From: Flavimaricola marinus
GTDB lineage: Bacteria; Pseudomonadota; Alphaproteobacteria; Rhodobacterales; Rhodobacteraceae
Length of the DNA stretch: 64,000 nt
Direction of reading: 5' to 3'
Assembly: GCF_900184895.1 (NCBI RefSeq)
Contig: NZ_FXZK01000001.1
Coordinates: forward strand, 1 to 64,000
Shown: positions 19,090-28,658 of the stretch, piece after piece
Position numbering within the stretch: the first letter of the stretch is position 1
Layout of the letters: each line of letters opens with the position of its first letter
Translations under genes and position numbers: made by a program
The notes under the pieces: generated by a model
What the model saw: the letters and a program-made list of their open reading frames with translations, nothing else
Database searches by the model: none
Told to the model about the DNA's origin: nothing

Positions 19090-20118
19090 TCAGTCCAACT
19101 CGGAGGATTTTGCCCAGAGGTTGATCTGCTCTTCATCGGCATATTCGTCGATCAAGGCCAATTCCTCGGCGGTGAACTCGAGGTTGTTCACGGCACCGGC
19201 GCAATCGATCACCTGAGAGGGCTTCGACGCACCGATCAGGGCCGATGTGATACCGCCGTCGCGCAGCACCCAGGCAATTGCCATCTGTGCCAAAGTCTGG
19301 CCGCGACCCTGCGCGATCTCGTCGAGCTTGCGAATATTCGCGATCGCCCGTTCGGACAGCATGTCCGGGTTCAGGCTCTTGTCCTGCGCGGCGCGGCTAT
19401 CCTCCGGGACCCCGCCCAGATACTTCTTGGTCAGCATCCCCTGTGCCAGAGGCGTAAAGGCAATCGACCCGACGCCAAGCTCTGACAAGGTGTCTTTCAG
19501 ACCGTCCTTTTCCACCCAGCGATTCAACATGTTATAGCTGGGCTGATGGATCACACAGGGTGTGCCAAGGTCTTTCAGAATGGCCACGGCCTCGCGCGTG
19601 CGCTCGGAATTGTAGCTCGATATGCCGGCATAGAGCGCCCGGCCGGACCTGACGATGTAGTCGAGCGCACCCATTGTCTCTTCCAGAGGAGTGTCTGGGT
19701 CGTAGCGGTGGGAATAAAAGATATCGACGTAATCAAGGCCCATGCGCTTCAAGCTCTGATCGCAGGACGAAACCAGATACTTGCGGCTCCCCCACTCACC
19801 GTAGGGGCCGGGCCACATGTAATATCCGGCCTTCGAAGATATGATCAACTCATCACGATAAGGTGCCAGATCCTCTGCCATGATCGAGCCGAAGGCGTGT
19901 TCGGCGCTGCCCGCCGGGGGGCCATAGTTGTTGGCGAGATCAAAGTGCGTGATGCCATGGTCAAAGGCCGTGCGGCAAATCTCGCGCTTGGTTTCATGAG
20001 GGAAATCATGACCGAAATTATGCCACAGCCCAAGGCTGATCGCGGGCAGTTTCAAGCCAGACGCGCCGCAGCGACGATAGGCCATTCGGTCATATCGATT
20101 CTCGGATGGCTGATACAT
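19090..20118 (-). CDS. mgrA: Aldo/keto reductase, L-glyceraldehyde 3-phosphate reductase type
   Basis: NADPH-dependent reductase of the YghZ/MgrA group. The catalytic tetrad region is seen as FDLANNYGPPAGSAE (Asp and Tyr), IISSKAGYYMWPGPYGEW (Lys; this segment is typical of the YghZ subfamily) and IFYSHRYD (His). C-terminal IGASKPSQV binds the cofactor. Start ATG at 20118 has AGGAGG seven bases upstream and gives 342 residues. The physiological substrate is not certain; YghZ-type enzymes detoxify methylglyoxal-related aldehydes. Probably cotranscribed with the GH43 gene. Confidence 0.9.
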   Translation of the reverse strand: MYQPSENRYDRMAYRRCGASGLKLPAISLGLWHNFGHDFPHETKREICRTAFDHGITHFDLANNYGPPAGSAEHAFGSIMAEDLAPYRDELIISSKAGYYMWPGPYGEWGSRKYLVSSCDQSLKRMGLDYVDIFYSHRYDPDTPLEETMGALDYIVRSGRALYAGISSYNSERTREAVAILKDLGTPCVIHQPSYNMLNRWVEKDGLKDTLSELGVGSIAFTPLAQGMLTKKYLGGVPEDSRAAQDKSLNPDMLSERAIANIRKLDEIAQGRGQTLAQMAIAWVLRDGGITSALIGASKPSQVIDCAGAVNNLEFTAEELALIDEYADEEQINLWAKSSELD

Positions 20119-20284
20119 GGGGCTTCCTCCTATAACGATTACGTCGAACATGCACTCGGACGGCGCAATGTCAATCTTGGTTAAAAAAGTCACCGCTGAT
20201 CGCCGCAAAGCTGGCTTTTCTTAACCACTCCGCCATGGTGATGGGATAGGCAGTAAAGATGGGACCGTAAGAGCTGACACCGAC

Positions 20285-22189
20285 TTGAGCATTGAACTGT
20301 TTTCTCAGACGACATTGGCGCTGATCTGCGGTGCGCTGATCATGCTGTTTCTTGCGACGGCAGGGCAATTGCGGTCCGCGCGGAAAGCACTGGCCAATTC
20401 ACGCGCGACGCTCGTCGAAATCGAGCGGAAATCCTATTTCAACGATCTGGTCATCGATTCCGCCAACGACGGTCTGGTCGTTCAATCGCTCGACGGCTTG
20501 GTCCTTTGGGCGAATCCGACGTATTTCGCCCTGCACGGCCGGTCACCGAAAGAGATCATCGGGCGCAATCCACTCAGCTATTGCATGCCGATCGACGAAA
20601 TGCCGAGCGCCGAGGAAATCGCCGCCTTTCGATATGAACCGGAAAATCCCAACTACGGCGGCCTGCATCTTCGGCGCAATCAGCGCGGCGACGGAAGCCT
20701 GTTCTGGAACCAGATGAGCGTCTCGTTCCGGACGGCCCCCGACGGCACCCAGCACGCGATCGTGGTCTGCCGTGACGTGACTGAACAGGTCGAGAACGAG
20801 GAAAAACTGCGCAAGACCACCGCTCAACTGACCTTCAGCGCGACCCATGACGCGCTCACCAGCATTCCGAACCGCAAGTCGCTCGTGACGGCAGCCACGC
20901 AAGAGCTCTGTCGCGCCGCCCACCTCGGGACGCGCGTCGGATTGCTCCAGATCGACGTCGACTTTTTCAAGGAGATCAACGAGGTAAACGGCCACCTGGC
21001 TGGTGATGCCACGCTTGTCCACATCTCTCAAACGCTCAAGCGCCTTGCCCGTTCGGGGGATCACATCGCACGGGTCGGCGGCGACGAATTCATCCTCTTG
21101 CGACCCGATGTTCAGGGCTTGCCGGAAATACAAGAAGCGGGCGAAGAGATCGCGCGCGCGCTCGAAGCTCCTTTCGAATGGAACAACCTTCAGCTGATGT
21201 GCAAGGTCAGCATCGGCGTCGCGCTGTCTCAGGCCGGTGCCCGGGAGCCGGAGGAGCTGATCCAGCACTCCGACTTCGCGCTCAGCGAAGTCAAGCGCAC
21301 CGGTCGTGGGCGCGTCGCGGCCTATGACGAAGCACTTCACCTGCACCATTTGCATATCGCGAAACGCGGCGTGGAATTGAGCGAAGCCGTGTTCGACGGC
21401 GGCCTCAGTTTTCTGCACCAACCGGTGATCAAGTGGGACACCCAGCAGGTTCTGGGATTTGAAACGCTCGTCCGCTGGGATCATCCGACGGATGGGGTCT
21501 TGCGGCCGTCGGAATTCCTGCCCCTCGCGGCGAGCCTTGGCCTGCAGGGCAACATCGATATCGCCGCAATGGAGGCGGGACTCGCGCTCAAGATGCGGTT
21601 GAGCGCCGCCGGGTTCCGCAACAAGATCGTGAGCTTCAACGCCAGCGCCGAAGGTCTGCTGCACCCGGACTACGCGCCGAAACTGCAAGCCCTCGTGGCA
21701 CGGAACGCGATCGAGCCGGAACATGTGACGGTCGAGGTGCTCGAGGCCACCATGTTCAACGACAAGATGGCGATGCCCCGCCAAGCGGACATCATCACCG
21801 AGCTGCGGCGTAACGGTTTTCTGATTGTCCTCGATGATTTCGGTGTCGGCCCCGTCGGGCTCGCACATCTCGCGGAGTTGAACCTCTCCGGCGTCAAGAT
21901 CGATCAATCGCTGGCCTCAAAGGTGCTGGTCGACAAGGCCAGCTCCCGCATCGTTGCGACGGTCGTCGAGCTCTGCGCAGACCTCGGGCTGGACGTGATC
22001 GCCAACGGTGCCGAAACGCCGGAAATCGCGCAGGAATTGGCAAGGCTCGGATGCCACATCCTTCAAGGACATAGCGTCGAACGGCCGATGACGGCCGAGG
22101 ATGCCATCCGTTGGGTGCATCAGTTCTACCTGTCGCGGCCCTCTGCCGTCACCAGACAACACGACGATACGCTCCCTCAGGCGCTTTGA
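20285..22189 (+). CDS. Membrane PAS-GGDEF-EAL cyclic-di-GMP protein
   Basis: A 634-residue protein with one N-terminal membrane helix (about 6-26), a PAS domain (about 50-170), a GGDEF domain with intact GGDEF near residue 265, and an EAL domain. In the EAL domain the signature reads ETL (GFETLVRW, near 392) but Glu is kept, as are FNAS, VEVLE, LDDFG, KID and LQGHSVERP. Both synthesis and breakdown of cyclic-di-GMP are thus possible. The first start in frame is a TTG at 20285 with weak ribosome binding; the next ATG (20342) would cut the membrane helix. Confidence 0.9.
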   Translation: MSIELFSQTTLALICGALIMLFLATAGQLRSARKALANSRATLVEIERKSYFNDLVIDSANDGLVVQSLDGLVLWANPTYFALHGRSPKEIIGRNPLSYCMPIDEMPSAEEIAAFRYEPENPNYGGLHLRRNQRGDGSLFWNQMSVSFRTAPDGTQHAIVVCRDVTEQVENEEKLRKTTAQLTFSATHDALTSIPNRKSLVTAATQELCRAAHLGTRVGLLQIDVDFFKEINEVNGHLAGDATLVHISQTLKRLARSGDHIARVGGDEFILLRPDVQGLPEIQEAGEEIARALEAPFEWNNLQLMCKVSIGVALSQAGAREPEELIQHSDFALSEVKRTGRGRVAAYDEALHLHHLHIAKRGVELSEAVFDGGLSFLHQPVIKWDTQQVLGFETLVRWDHPTDGVLRPSEFLPLAASLGLQGNIDIAAMEAGLALKMRLSAAGFRNKIVSFNASAEGLLHPDYAPKLQALVARNAIEPEHVTVEVLEATMFNDKMAMPRQADIITELRRNGFLIVLDDFGVGPVGLAHLAELNLSGVKIDQSLASKVLVDKASSRIVATVVELCADLGLDVIANGAETPEIAQELARLGCHILQGHSVERPMTAEDAIRWVHQFYLSRPSAVTRQHDDTLPQAL

Positions 22190-22264
22190 TCGCTGCAATC
22201 GGATTGAAGATCCCGGCCAGTTCGGGATATGAGGCGCTGAAACTCTCAACCGTCGGAGCATCCC

Positions 22265-23920
22265 ATGGCCACCAATCAGTTTGTCTATTTTATGGACGGC
22301 GTATCCAAGACCTATCCGGGCGGCAAGAAAGTCTTTGAAAACATCAAATTGAATTTCCTACCCGGCGTCAAAATCGGTGTCGTCGGCGTCAACGGCGCGG
22401 GTAAATCCAGCCTTCTGAAAATCATGGCCGGCATGGACAAGGATTTTCAGGGCGAGGCCTGGGCCGCAGAAGGCGCCCGCGTCGGCTATCTGCCGCAAGA
22501 GCCGCAGCTCGACGAGAGCAAGACCGTGCGAGAAAACGTCATGGAAGGCGTGGCCGCCAAGAAAGCGATCCTCGACCGCTACAACGAACTGGCGATGAAC
22601 TATTCCGACGAGACCGCCGAGGAGATGGCCAAGCTACAGGACGAGATCGACGCCCAGAACCTGTGGGATCTCGACAGCCAGGTCGACGTGTCGATGGAAG
22701 CGCTGCGCTGCCCGCCCGACGACAGCTCCGTCACCAACCTTTCAGGCGGTGAACGTCGCCGGGTCGCCCTGTGCCGGCTGCTGCTCGACGCCCCGGACAT
22801 GCTCCTGCTCGACGAACCGACGAACCACCTCGACGCCGAAACAATCGCATGGCTGCAGAACCACCTGATCGACTACCCCGGCACGATCCTGATCGTCACC
22901 CACGACCGCTACTTCCTCGACAGCATCACAGGATGGATTCTCGAGCTCGACCGAGGCCGTGGCATTCCCTACGAGGGTAACTACTCGAGCTGGCTCGAGC
23001 AGAAAGCCATCCGGATGGAGCGCGAGGCCAAGGACGACAAGTCCAAGCAGAAAACGCTCGAGCGCGAGTTGGCATGGATGCGGCAAGGGGCCAAAGCCCG
23101 GCAAGCGAAGTCCAAGGCCCGGATCAGCGCCTACAACGAAATGGCCGAGCAATCGGTGCGCGAAAAAGTCGGCAAGGCCCAGATCATCATCCCCCACGGC
23201 CCCCGTCTGGGTGGCAAGGTGATCGAGGTCGACGGGCTGAAGAAGGCCATGGGCGACAAGCTCTTGATCGAAGACCTGACCTTTTCCGTCCCGCCCGGCG
23301 CCATCGTCGGCGTGATCGGCCCCAACGGCGCGGGCAAATCCACGCTGTTTTCCATGCTCACCGGCAACGCCGAGCCGGACGAGGGCAGCGTCACTTTGGG
23401 CGACACCGTCAAGCTGGCCTACGTTGATCAGTCTCGCGACTCGCTCGATCCAAATGCCACCGTCTGGGAGGAAATCTCCGGCGGCGCCGAACTGATCACA
23501 TTGGGTGACGCGGAAATCAACTCCCGCGCCTATTGCGGTGCGTTCAACTTCAAGGGTGGCGACCAGCAGAAGAAGGTCGGGCTCTTGTCGGGCGGTGAAC
23601 GCAACCGGGTCCACATGGCCAAGTTGCTGAAATCCGGCGGCAACGTGCTGCTCCTCGACGAACCGACCAACGATCTCGACGTGGAAACGCTTCGGGCCCT
23701 GGAAGACGCTCTTGTCGATTTCGCCGGCTGCGCCGTGGTCATCTCTCACGACCGCTTCTTCCTCGACCGGATTTGCACCCATATGCTTGCCTTCGAAGGC
23801 GACGCGCATGTGGAGTGGTTCGAGGGCAACTTCGAGGACTACGAAGAGGACAAGAAAGCCCGCCTTGGCGCCGACGCACTTGAGCCGAAGCGCGTGAAGT
23901 TCAAGAAGTTCGTCCGCTAA
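22265..23920 (+). CDS. ettA: Energy-dependent translational throttle protein EttA
   Basis: ABC-F protein that binds the ribosomal E site and gates entry into elongation according to ATP/ADP. Two ATPase domains are present: Walker [10 protein letters not shown] (41-49) with [11 protein letters not shown] and DEPTNHLD, and GPNGAGKST with [11 protein letters not shown] and DEPTNDLD. The charged P-site tRNA-interaction linker ([20 protein letters not shown]) lies between them. 551 residues and the YLPQEPQLD segment fit EttA rather than Uup. GGAGCATCCC precedes the ATG. Confidence 0.96.
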   Translation: MATNQFVYFMDGVSKTYPGGKKVFENIKLNFLPGVKIGVVGVNGAGKSSLLKIMAGMDKDFQGEAWAAEGARVGYLPQEPQLDESKTVRENVMEGVAAKKAILDRYNELAMNYSDETAEEMAKLQDEIDAQNLWDLDSQVDVSMEALRCPPDDSSVTNLSGGERRRVALCRLLLDAPDMLLLDEPTNHLDAETIAWLQNHLIDYPGTILIVTHDRYFLDSITGWILELDRGRGIPYEGNYSSWLEQKAIRMEREAKDDKSKQKTLERELAWMRQGAKARQAKSKARISAYNEMAEQSVREKVGKAQIIIPHGPRLGGKVIEVDGLKKAMGDKLLIEDLTFSVPPGAIVGVIGPNGAGKSTLFSMLTGNAEPDEGSVTLGDTVKLAYVDQSRDSLDPNATVWEEISGGAELITLGDAEINSRAYCGAFNFKGGDQQKKVGLLSGGERNRVHMAKLLKSGGNVLLLDEPTNDLDVETLRALEDALVDFAGCAVVISHDRFFLDRICTHMLAFEGDAHVEWFEGNFEDYEEDKKARLGADALEPKRVKFKKFVR

Positions 23921-23929
23921 AGCAACATT

Positions 23930-23949
23930 GGGTGCGCCTTGGCGCACCC
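23930..23949 (+). terminator. Hairpin after ettA
   Basis: GGGTGCGCC at 23930-23938 pairs perfectly with GGCGCACCC at 23941-23949. No strong T run follows on the plus strand (TCGCCCTTT). Lying between two convergent stops, it may end transcripts from both sides. Confidence 0.55.
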
Positions 23950-23962
23950 TCGCCCTTTCGCG

Positions 23963-24301
23963 TCACTCCTTTCCCATGACGCTGCGCATCCGCTCGCGGA
24001 ACTTTCGATCGCTCTCCAGAAACCCGCCGATTTTCAACTGCGCCCAAGTGGCAAGAATGCGGTTGATCCGAGGTTGGTATCCCTTGCCCATGGCGCGGTA
24101 GAACTTGGCGACAGAGGTGTCGAGATACAGCGTCACCTTCACCTTCTCCTCTTCGACATCGAGGTCCCTTTCCAATGTGTGCCAAGCATCCGGCACACGT
24201 TCGCGCAATTCCTCGGAAAGGCTATCCTTGCGATCTTCCCAGAGATGGCGAAACAGTCGTTCGCGGGCAATGCGCTCTGTCTTGGTGAGGGATTTGGTCA
24301 T
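23963..24301 (-). CDS. BrnA-like antitoxin-family protein (orphan)
   Basis: A 112-residue protein. The C-terminal part VKVTLYLDTSVAKFYRAMGKGYQPRIN has the pattern of BrnA antitoxins (strand-helix-helix DNA-binding; usually VTLRLDxDVLxxFRxxGKGYQTRIN). The preceding charged helix (DLDVEEEKVK) is also typical. A GGAGG eight bases upstream fixes the ATG at 24301. No brnT toxin gene lies beside it, so it may act as a free-standing regulator. Repeat copy A lies 65 bases upstream of its start. Confidence 0.7.
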   Translation of the reverse strand: MTKSLTKTERIARERLFRHLWEDRKDSLSEELRERVPDAWHTLERDLDVEEEKVKVTLYLDTSVAKFYRAMGKGYQPRINRILATWAQLKIGGFLESDRKFRERMRSVMGKE

Positions 24302-24365
24302 GCAGAAGCCTCCATTGATCGACACTGATCGGCCCTCAAGGTGCCACCCATTTCTTAATAGGCCC

Positions 24366-24414
24366 CAAGACAACCGCACCTCCGCGATACCGACGGCAGA
24401 CCGACGCTTTGTCC
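24366..24414 (-). repeat. Dispersed intergenic repeat, copy A
   Basis: On the minus strand the core at 24377-24405 begins GTCGGTCTGCCGTCGGTAT and is 27 of 29 identical to copy C (62787-62837) and 25 of 29 to copy B (40874-40924). The core holds the direct repeat GTCGGT-N5-GTCGGT. It lies between the divergent BrnA-like and lepA genes. Function unknown. Confidence 0.8.
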
Positions 24415-24477
24415 AAAGGGCTTGCGCGGCGATTCCGCCCCTTGCCAAGACCCGGATTCCGCCGCATATCCTCTGCC

Positions 24478-26277
24478 ATGACAGACCTTGCACATATCCG
24501 TAACTTCTCGATCGTGGCCCACATCGACCACGGCAAATCCACGCTCGCCGACAGGCTGATCCAAGAGACTCAGACCGTCGCCCTGAGGGATATGAAAGCG
24601 CAAATGCTCGACTCGATGGACATCGAGCGCGAACGCGGAATCACGATCAAGGCGAACACCGTTCGCATTGATTACAAAGCGAAAAATGGCGAACTTTACG
24701 TTCTCAATCTGATCGACACCCCCGGCCACGTCGACTTTGCCTACGAGGTCAGCCGGTCAATGCGCGCGGTCGAAGGCTCGCTCTTGGTGGTGGACAGCAC
24801 CCAAGGCGTCGAGGCGCAAACGCTTGCCAATGTCTATCAGGCCCTCGACGCCGACCACGAGATCGTTCCGGTGCTCAACAAGATCGATTTGCCGGCCTCG
24901 GAATGCGAGGCGGTGGCGGCGCAGATCGAAGACGTCATCGGCCTGGACGCCTCCGAAGCCATTCAGGTTTCAGCGAAAACCGGCGTCGGCATCATCGAGA
25001 CCCTGGAAGCGATCGTCCACCGACTCCCCGCGCCCAAGGGCGATGTGGACGCCCCGCTCAAGGCGATGCTGGTGGATTCGTGGTACGACAGCTACCTCGG
25101 TGTGGTGGTCCTCGTGCGGGTCATCGACGGCTCGATGAAGAAGAACGACCGCATCACTTTCATGCAGAATGGAACGGTTCATCAGATTGATCGCATCGGC
25201 GTATTCCGTCCCCAGATGGTCAACGTCGAGAGACTCGGCCCCGGCGAAATCGGATTCATCACGGCGTCGATCAAACAGGTGCGCGACACTCGCGTGGGCG
25301 ACACGATCACTTCGGAAAAGAAGGGGACAGCCAAGCCTTTGCCCGGTTTCAAACCGTCTCAGCCCGTTGTGTTCTGCGGATTGTTCCCGGTCGATAGCTC
25401 CGAATTCGAGGATATGCGCGATGCGATTGAAAAGCTGGCTTTGAACGACGCCAGCTTCTCCTACGAGATGGAGACATCCGCCGCTCTTGGCTTCGGCTTC
25501 CGGTGCGGCTTCCTCGGCCTTCTCCACCTCGAGGTCATCCGCGACCGGATCGAGCGTGAATACAACATCGAACTGATCACGACGGCGCCGTCGGTCGTCT
25601 ATCATCTCTATATGAAAGACGGCGAGCAGCGCGAACTGCACAATCCTGCCGATATGCCGGATCTGACCTATGTGGATCACGTCGAAGAGCCGCGGATCAA
25701 AGCGACGATCCTCGTTCCCGACGACTACCTGGGCGACGTGCTGAAACTCTGTCAGGACCGACGCGGAATCCAGCTCGACCTGACCTATGCCGGCTCGCGG
25801 GCAATGGTCGTGTATGATCTACCGCTGAACGAAGTGGTGTTCGATTTCTATGACCGGCTCAAATCGGTCACCAAGGGCTATGCCTCCTTTGACTACCAGG
25901 TGATCGGCTATCGCGAGGACAACCTCGTGAAAATGTCGATTCTCGTGAATGATGAGCCTGTGGACGCTCTGTCGATGATGGTGCATCGGGACCGTGCCGA
26001 AGCCAGAGGCCGCGCCATGGTGGAAAAGCTCAAGGATCTGATCCCGCGCCACATGTTCAAGATCCCGATCCAAGCCGCCATTGGCGGTAAGGTCATCGCT
26101 CGAGAGACCCTTTCAGCTTTGCGCAAGGATGTGACCGCAAAGTGCTATGGCGGCGACGCGTCACGAAAGCGCAAACTTCTGGACAAGCAGAAGGCCGGCA
26201 AGAAGAAGATGCGGCAATTCGGAAAAGTGGATATCCCGCAAGAGGCATTCATCTCAGCACTCAAGATGGACAGCTGA
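24478..26277 (+). CDS. lepA: Elongation factor 4 (LepA)
   Basis: Ribosomal GTPase that acts on stalled or misassembled ribosomes. G1 motif AHIDHGKST at residues 14-22, then [16 protein letters not shown] and NKIDLP, followed by EF-G-like domains and the LepA-specific C-terminal domain ([17 protein letters not shown]). Start ATG at 24478 yields 599 residues, the usual length; an in-frame start at 24409 adds 23 unconserved residues. Confidence 0.97.
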   Translation: MTDLAHIRNFSIVAHIDHGKSTLADRLIQETQTVALRDMKAQMLDSMDIERERGITIKANTVRIDYKAKNGELYVLNLIDTPGHVDFAYEVSRSMRAVEGSLLVVDSTQGVEAQTLANVYQALDADHEIVPVLNKIDLPASECEAVAAQIEDVIGLDASEAIQVSAKTGVGIIETLEAIVHRLPAPKGDVDAPLKAMLVDSWYDSYLGVVVLVRVIDGSMKKNDRITFMQNGTVHQIDRIGVFRPQMVNVERLGPGEIGFITASIKQVRDTRVGDTITSEKKGTAKPLPGFKPSQPVVFCGLFPVDSSEFEDMRDAIEKLALNDASFSYEMETSAALGFGFRCGFLGLLHLEVIRDRIEREYNIELITTAPSVVYHLYMKDGEQRELHNPADMPDLTYVDHVEEPRIKATILVPDDYLGDVLKLCQDRRGIQLDLTYAGSRAMVVYDLPLNEVVFDFYDRLKSVTKGYASFDYQVIGYREDNLVKMSILVNDEPVDALSMMVHRDRAEARGRAMVEKLKDLIPRHMFKIPIQAAIGGKVIARETLSALRKDVTAKCYGGDASRKRKLLDKQKAGKKKMRQFGKVDIPQEAFISALKMDS

Positions 26278-26322
26278 GCCTTTGGCACTGGGCGTTTTCT
26301 GCCAGTCCCCATGATCGCAACA

Positions 26323-26345
26323 GGTGCGCGGTCGGACCGCGCACC
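26323..26345. terminator. Perfect 10-bp hairpin between lepA and the DoxX gene
   Basis: GGTGCGCGGT (26323-26332) and ACCGCGCACC (26336-26345) form a perfect stem with a three-base loop. It lies between the convergent ends of lepA and the DoxX gene; the T run is short in both directions, so it is probably a shared terminator of moderate strength. Confidence 0.65.
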
Positions 26346-26354
26346 TTGGACGGC

Positions 26355-26699
26355 CTAGCCGATGACACCAGTGCCCTTGCGGCTGATGATCCAGCCGCAG
26401 CACAACAATACGACGATTGCCGGGATACCTTCGGAAATTGGCGTGTGCACAACATGGTAGTAGATCGCGCCGACCATGATGATGGCAATTCCGATTGCGG
26501 CCAACATGCTGGTCCGACGAAGCCAGATACCGATACCTCCGGCAATCTCGCAAATACCAATAAACGTCGCGAACCAAGCGGGCAGCCCAAGGACGCCGAA
26601 GCTTGTTGTCGCCATGGGGTCACCCATCAACTTCATAACACCGCCCATCAACATGATGAGCGTCACGACCGCCATTGCGGCCCAAGTTGCGTATTTCAT
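26355..26699 (-). CDS. DoxX-like small membrane protein
   Basis: A 114-residue protein with four membrane helices: 4-20, 37-54, 61-78 and 86-103. GVMKLMGDP with FGVLGLPAWFATFIGICEIAGG is the typical DoxX-like pattern. Start ATG at 26699 is supported by GAGGGAC upstream; the frame stays open to 26909 but that extension looks non-coding. Family members have been linked to redox and sulfur metabolism; no specific role can be read here. Confidence 0.85.
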   Translation of the reverse strand: MKYATWAAMAVVTLIMLMGGVMKLMGDPMATTSFGVLGLPAWFATFIGICEIAGGIGIWLRRTSMLAAIGIAIIMVGAIYYHVVHTPISEGIPAIVVLLCCGWIISRKGTGVIG

Positions 26700-27146
26700 T
26701 ACTGTCCCTCGAATTGTTTGTTTGTGCATTCTACCAAAGCTCGCCCGGCATTTGCGAAGAATTCGAGGCCGAGGGTGCACATCGACTGTGTGTGGATGCG
26801 GAGTGTCCAGAGCGCCAAGCACTTTTGCAAACCGCCACACCGGACATGGCCCACCAGAGAACTTGGCGCCATCCTGGCGCCCGCGATCCGGCTGCAAACA
26901 GTGGATCAATGTGCGCCCCCTCGAACCTATAACGGATTTGGCATTCGCGCTTCCTCTGGGTGGTCTGGAGTTCTCTCATCCCCGGCAAGGTGGCATCCGA
27001 ATTGCCGGGAGTTGGTGCGTGATGCTTCGGTCTGCGAGACAATTCAGATTTGACTTGGCGCGCCTTCGGGCTTTCACACCATCGGCCTCGAATGCTGAGT
27101 GGCGCCGCTCTCTCGAACAGCCGGCAGCAAGCAATTGTAAAAAAAT
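26700..27146. other. Gap of about 450 bases with no convincing gene
   Basis: Several frames are open on both strands (for example minus 26731-27246) but none has a recognisable domain, a ribosome binding site or the codon use of neighbouring genes. The DoxX promoter should lie in its left part and the DUF6455 control region begins at its right edge. Confidence 0.4.
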
Positions 27147-27202
27147 ATTTACATCGCATGGTGTAAATAGATTTTGACAAAGCGGAAGACTGCGGCATTC
27201 TG
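27147..27202 (+). promoter_or_regulatory. Palindromic operator and promoter of the DUF6455 gene
   Basis: ATTTACA (27147-27153) and TGTAAAT (27162-27168) form a perfect inverted repeat with an 8-base spacer. It ends five bases before a consensus -35 TTGACA (27174-27179). A weak -10 lies around 27196-27202. The palindrome is placed to affect RNA polymerase binding. The binding protein is unknown. Confidence 0.6.
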
Positions 27203-27244
27203 TCACCATGAGCAACGGGCAACCGCGCTGAGGGGGAGGGCAGC

Positions 27245-27526
27245 ATGACTCAAGTATTAAAGGCACTTACCGATGATTTCGACCGTCGGATGCAGATGCG
27301 TCGCCGCATGATGGACCACCTCGACATCACGAATCGCCCGGATCTTGCTGATGAACTGATGCCGTTCCTTCGTCAGACCCTGACCGCGTGCAATCGCTGC
27401 GTCGACCCGGAGATCTGCGAAACCTGGATCGGCAATGGGAATGCCGGAGCGCCGAAATTCTGCCGTGGAAGACTGTCTTTCGAAGCACTTGCCGATGCGA
27501 CAGCCAAGGTGTGCGTCTCGGCCTAA
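27245..27526 (+). CDS. DUF6455 family protein
   Basis: A 93-residue protein of a family frequent in Rhodobacterales. The helical body holds three cysteines in ACNRCVDPEICETW and a fourth in PKFCRGRLSFEAL, a spacing that could bind a metal or cofactor. GAGGGGGAGGG precedes the ATG. It has its own promoter with a palindromic operator. Its stop overlaps that of the convergent DUF1501 gene (CTAA). Function unknown. Confidence 0.75.
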   Translation: MTQVLKALTDDFDRRMQMRRRMMDHLDITNRPDLADELMPFLRQTLTACNRCVDPEICETWIGNGNAGAPKFCRGRLSFEALADATAKVCVSA

Positions 27527-28656
27527 AGCAGAATCCCACTCGCCGGATCAAGATCGAGTCCCGGAAATACCGCCCCCTCGATCACGCTCGTCTCGAGACC
27601 GAACAACCCCCGCATGACCCAACCGATATGAGCCCGGATATCGCGCGTGGGCATGAGATCGCGCCCGGCGTAGAGGTCCGTCAGGCCCGGCCATTGCCCC
27701 AAAACCTGCCGTCCCCTCAACGCACCCCCTGCATACAGCATTGCGCCACCGGTGCCGTGGTCGGTGCCCTGCGTGCCATTCTCGCGCACCGTTCGACCAA
27801 ACTCTGTCACACATAGCACGGCTGTCTTTTGCCAATCTGGTCCGAGACCCTGCTTGAGCGTCAGGATCACTTCAGCCAGCCGGCCGAGGGAGCGCGACAA
27901 AGCCACCTCCTGGCGCACATGGGTATCCCAGCCGCCGACGGAGAAACTGGCGATACGGGTCTCCTCCCGCAATCGATTGGCTGCGAATTGCGCCGCACGG
28001 AGATAGCCGGCACCGCTGGGCTGCTCGGCGGCCACTGTCTCCGCGATCTCGAGCGCCTCCAGAGAGGCATCGCGGAACAGCGGATCGTTATGCTGAACGC
28101 GTGCCAGCAATTGCTCAGCCGCGGCGCTGATGGAAAGTCGGGCTTCGGGCGCCCAGCGCGAGATATCCGCATCTCCATCCAGAATACGCATGTGCTCGGT
28201 CCCGATCGCATAGGCCACTTCGCCGCTCAGCCCGGGCACGGTCTGGATCATCCGGTTCAACCAGCCATCCCTTGCTCCACCGTCCGGTCCGACGATGCCT
28301 GCTTCGAGGATATCCTGCCCGTCGAAATGACTCCGCACATCGCGATACGGCGTGGATACCGCTTGGACCGCACCGAACTCACCTGCTTGCCAAAGCGGCG
28401 TGAGAGAGGCGAGCGCGGGATGCAGAGCGTAGAAGCCGTCAAGCGCCAAATGGTTTTGTGTCCCCAGCGAGGGACGCAACTTGGCAAACTCCAGATCACC
28501 GATCGGAGCGACGGTATCCAATCCGTCCATGGCGCCACGCAAGATGATCACGACAAGGCGATTTTCCCAAGGACCGCTGGCAAACGCCATCGGCGTCACA
28601 AAGGGGCTGGCGGCAATTGAACAGCCGATGGTTTGCAGGAAATCCCGACGCCGCAT
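27523..28656 (-). CDS. DUF1501 secreted protein (Tat substrate)
   Basis: A 377-residue protein starting MRRRDFLQTIGCSIAASPF, a twin-arginine signal. The body is of the DUF1501 type (alkaline-phosphatase/sulfatase-like fold), with VVIILRGAMDGLDTVAP, HFDGQDILEAG, GGWDTHVRQE and VTEFGRTVRENGTQGTDHGT as conserved blocks. The ATG at 28656 lies eight bases after GGAGG; an upstream GTG is too close to it. It begins two bases after the DUF1800 stop, so the pair is coupled. Biochemical function is unknown; the fold and conserved Asp/His suggest a metal-dependent hydrolase-like site. Confidence 0.9.
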   Translation of the reverse strand: MRRRDFLQTIGCSIAASPFVTPMAFASGPWENRLVVIILRGAMDGLDTVAPIGDLEFAKLRPSLGTQNHLALDGFYALHPALASLTPLWQAGEFGAVQAVSTPYRDVRSHFDGQDILEAGIVGPDGGARDGWLNRMIQTVPGLSGEVAYAIGTEHMRILDGDADISRWAPEARLSISAAAEQLLARVQHNDPLFRDASLEALEIAETVAAEQPSGAGYLRAAQFAANRLREETRIASFSVGGWDTHVRQEVALSRSLGRLAEVILTLKQGLGPDWQKTAVLCVTEFGRTVRENGTQGTDHGTGGAMLYAGGALRGRQVLGQWPGLTDLYAGRDLMPTRDIRAHIGWVMRGLFGLETSVIEGAVFPGLDLDPASGILL

Positions 28657-28658
28657 AA

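Noticed and set aside
22742-23947. A 401-codon minus-strand frame opposite ettA
   Set aside because: It is a shadow of the ABC-F gene, and the His/Asp/Gln-rich translation lacks any motif.
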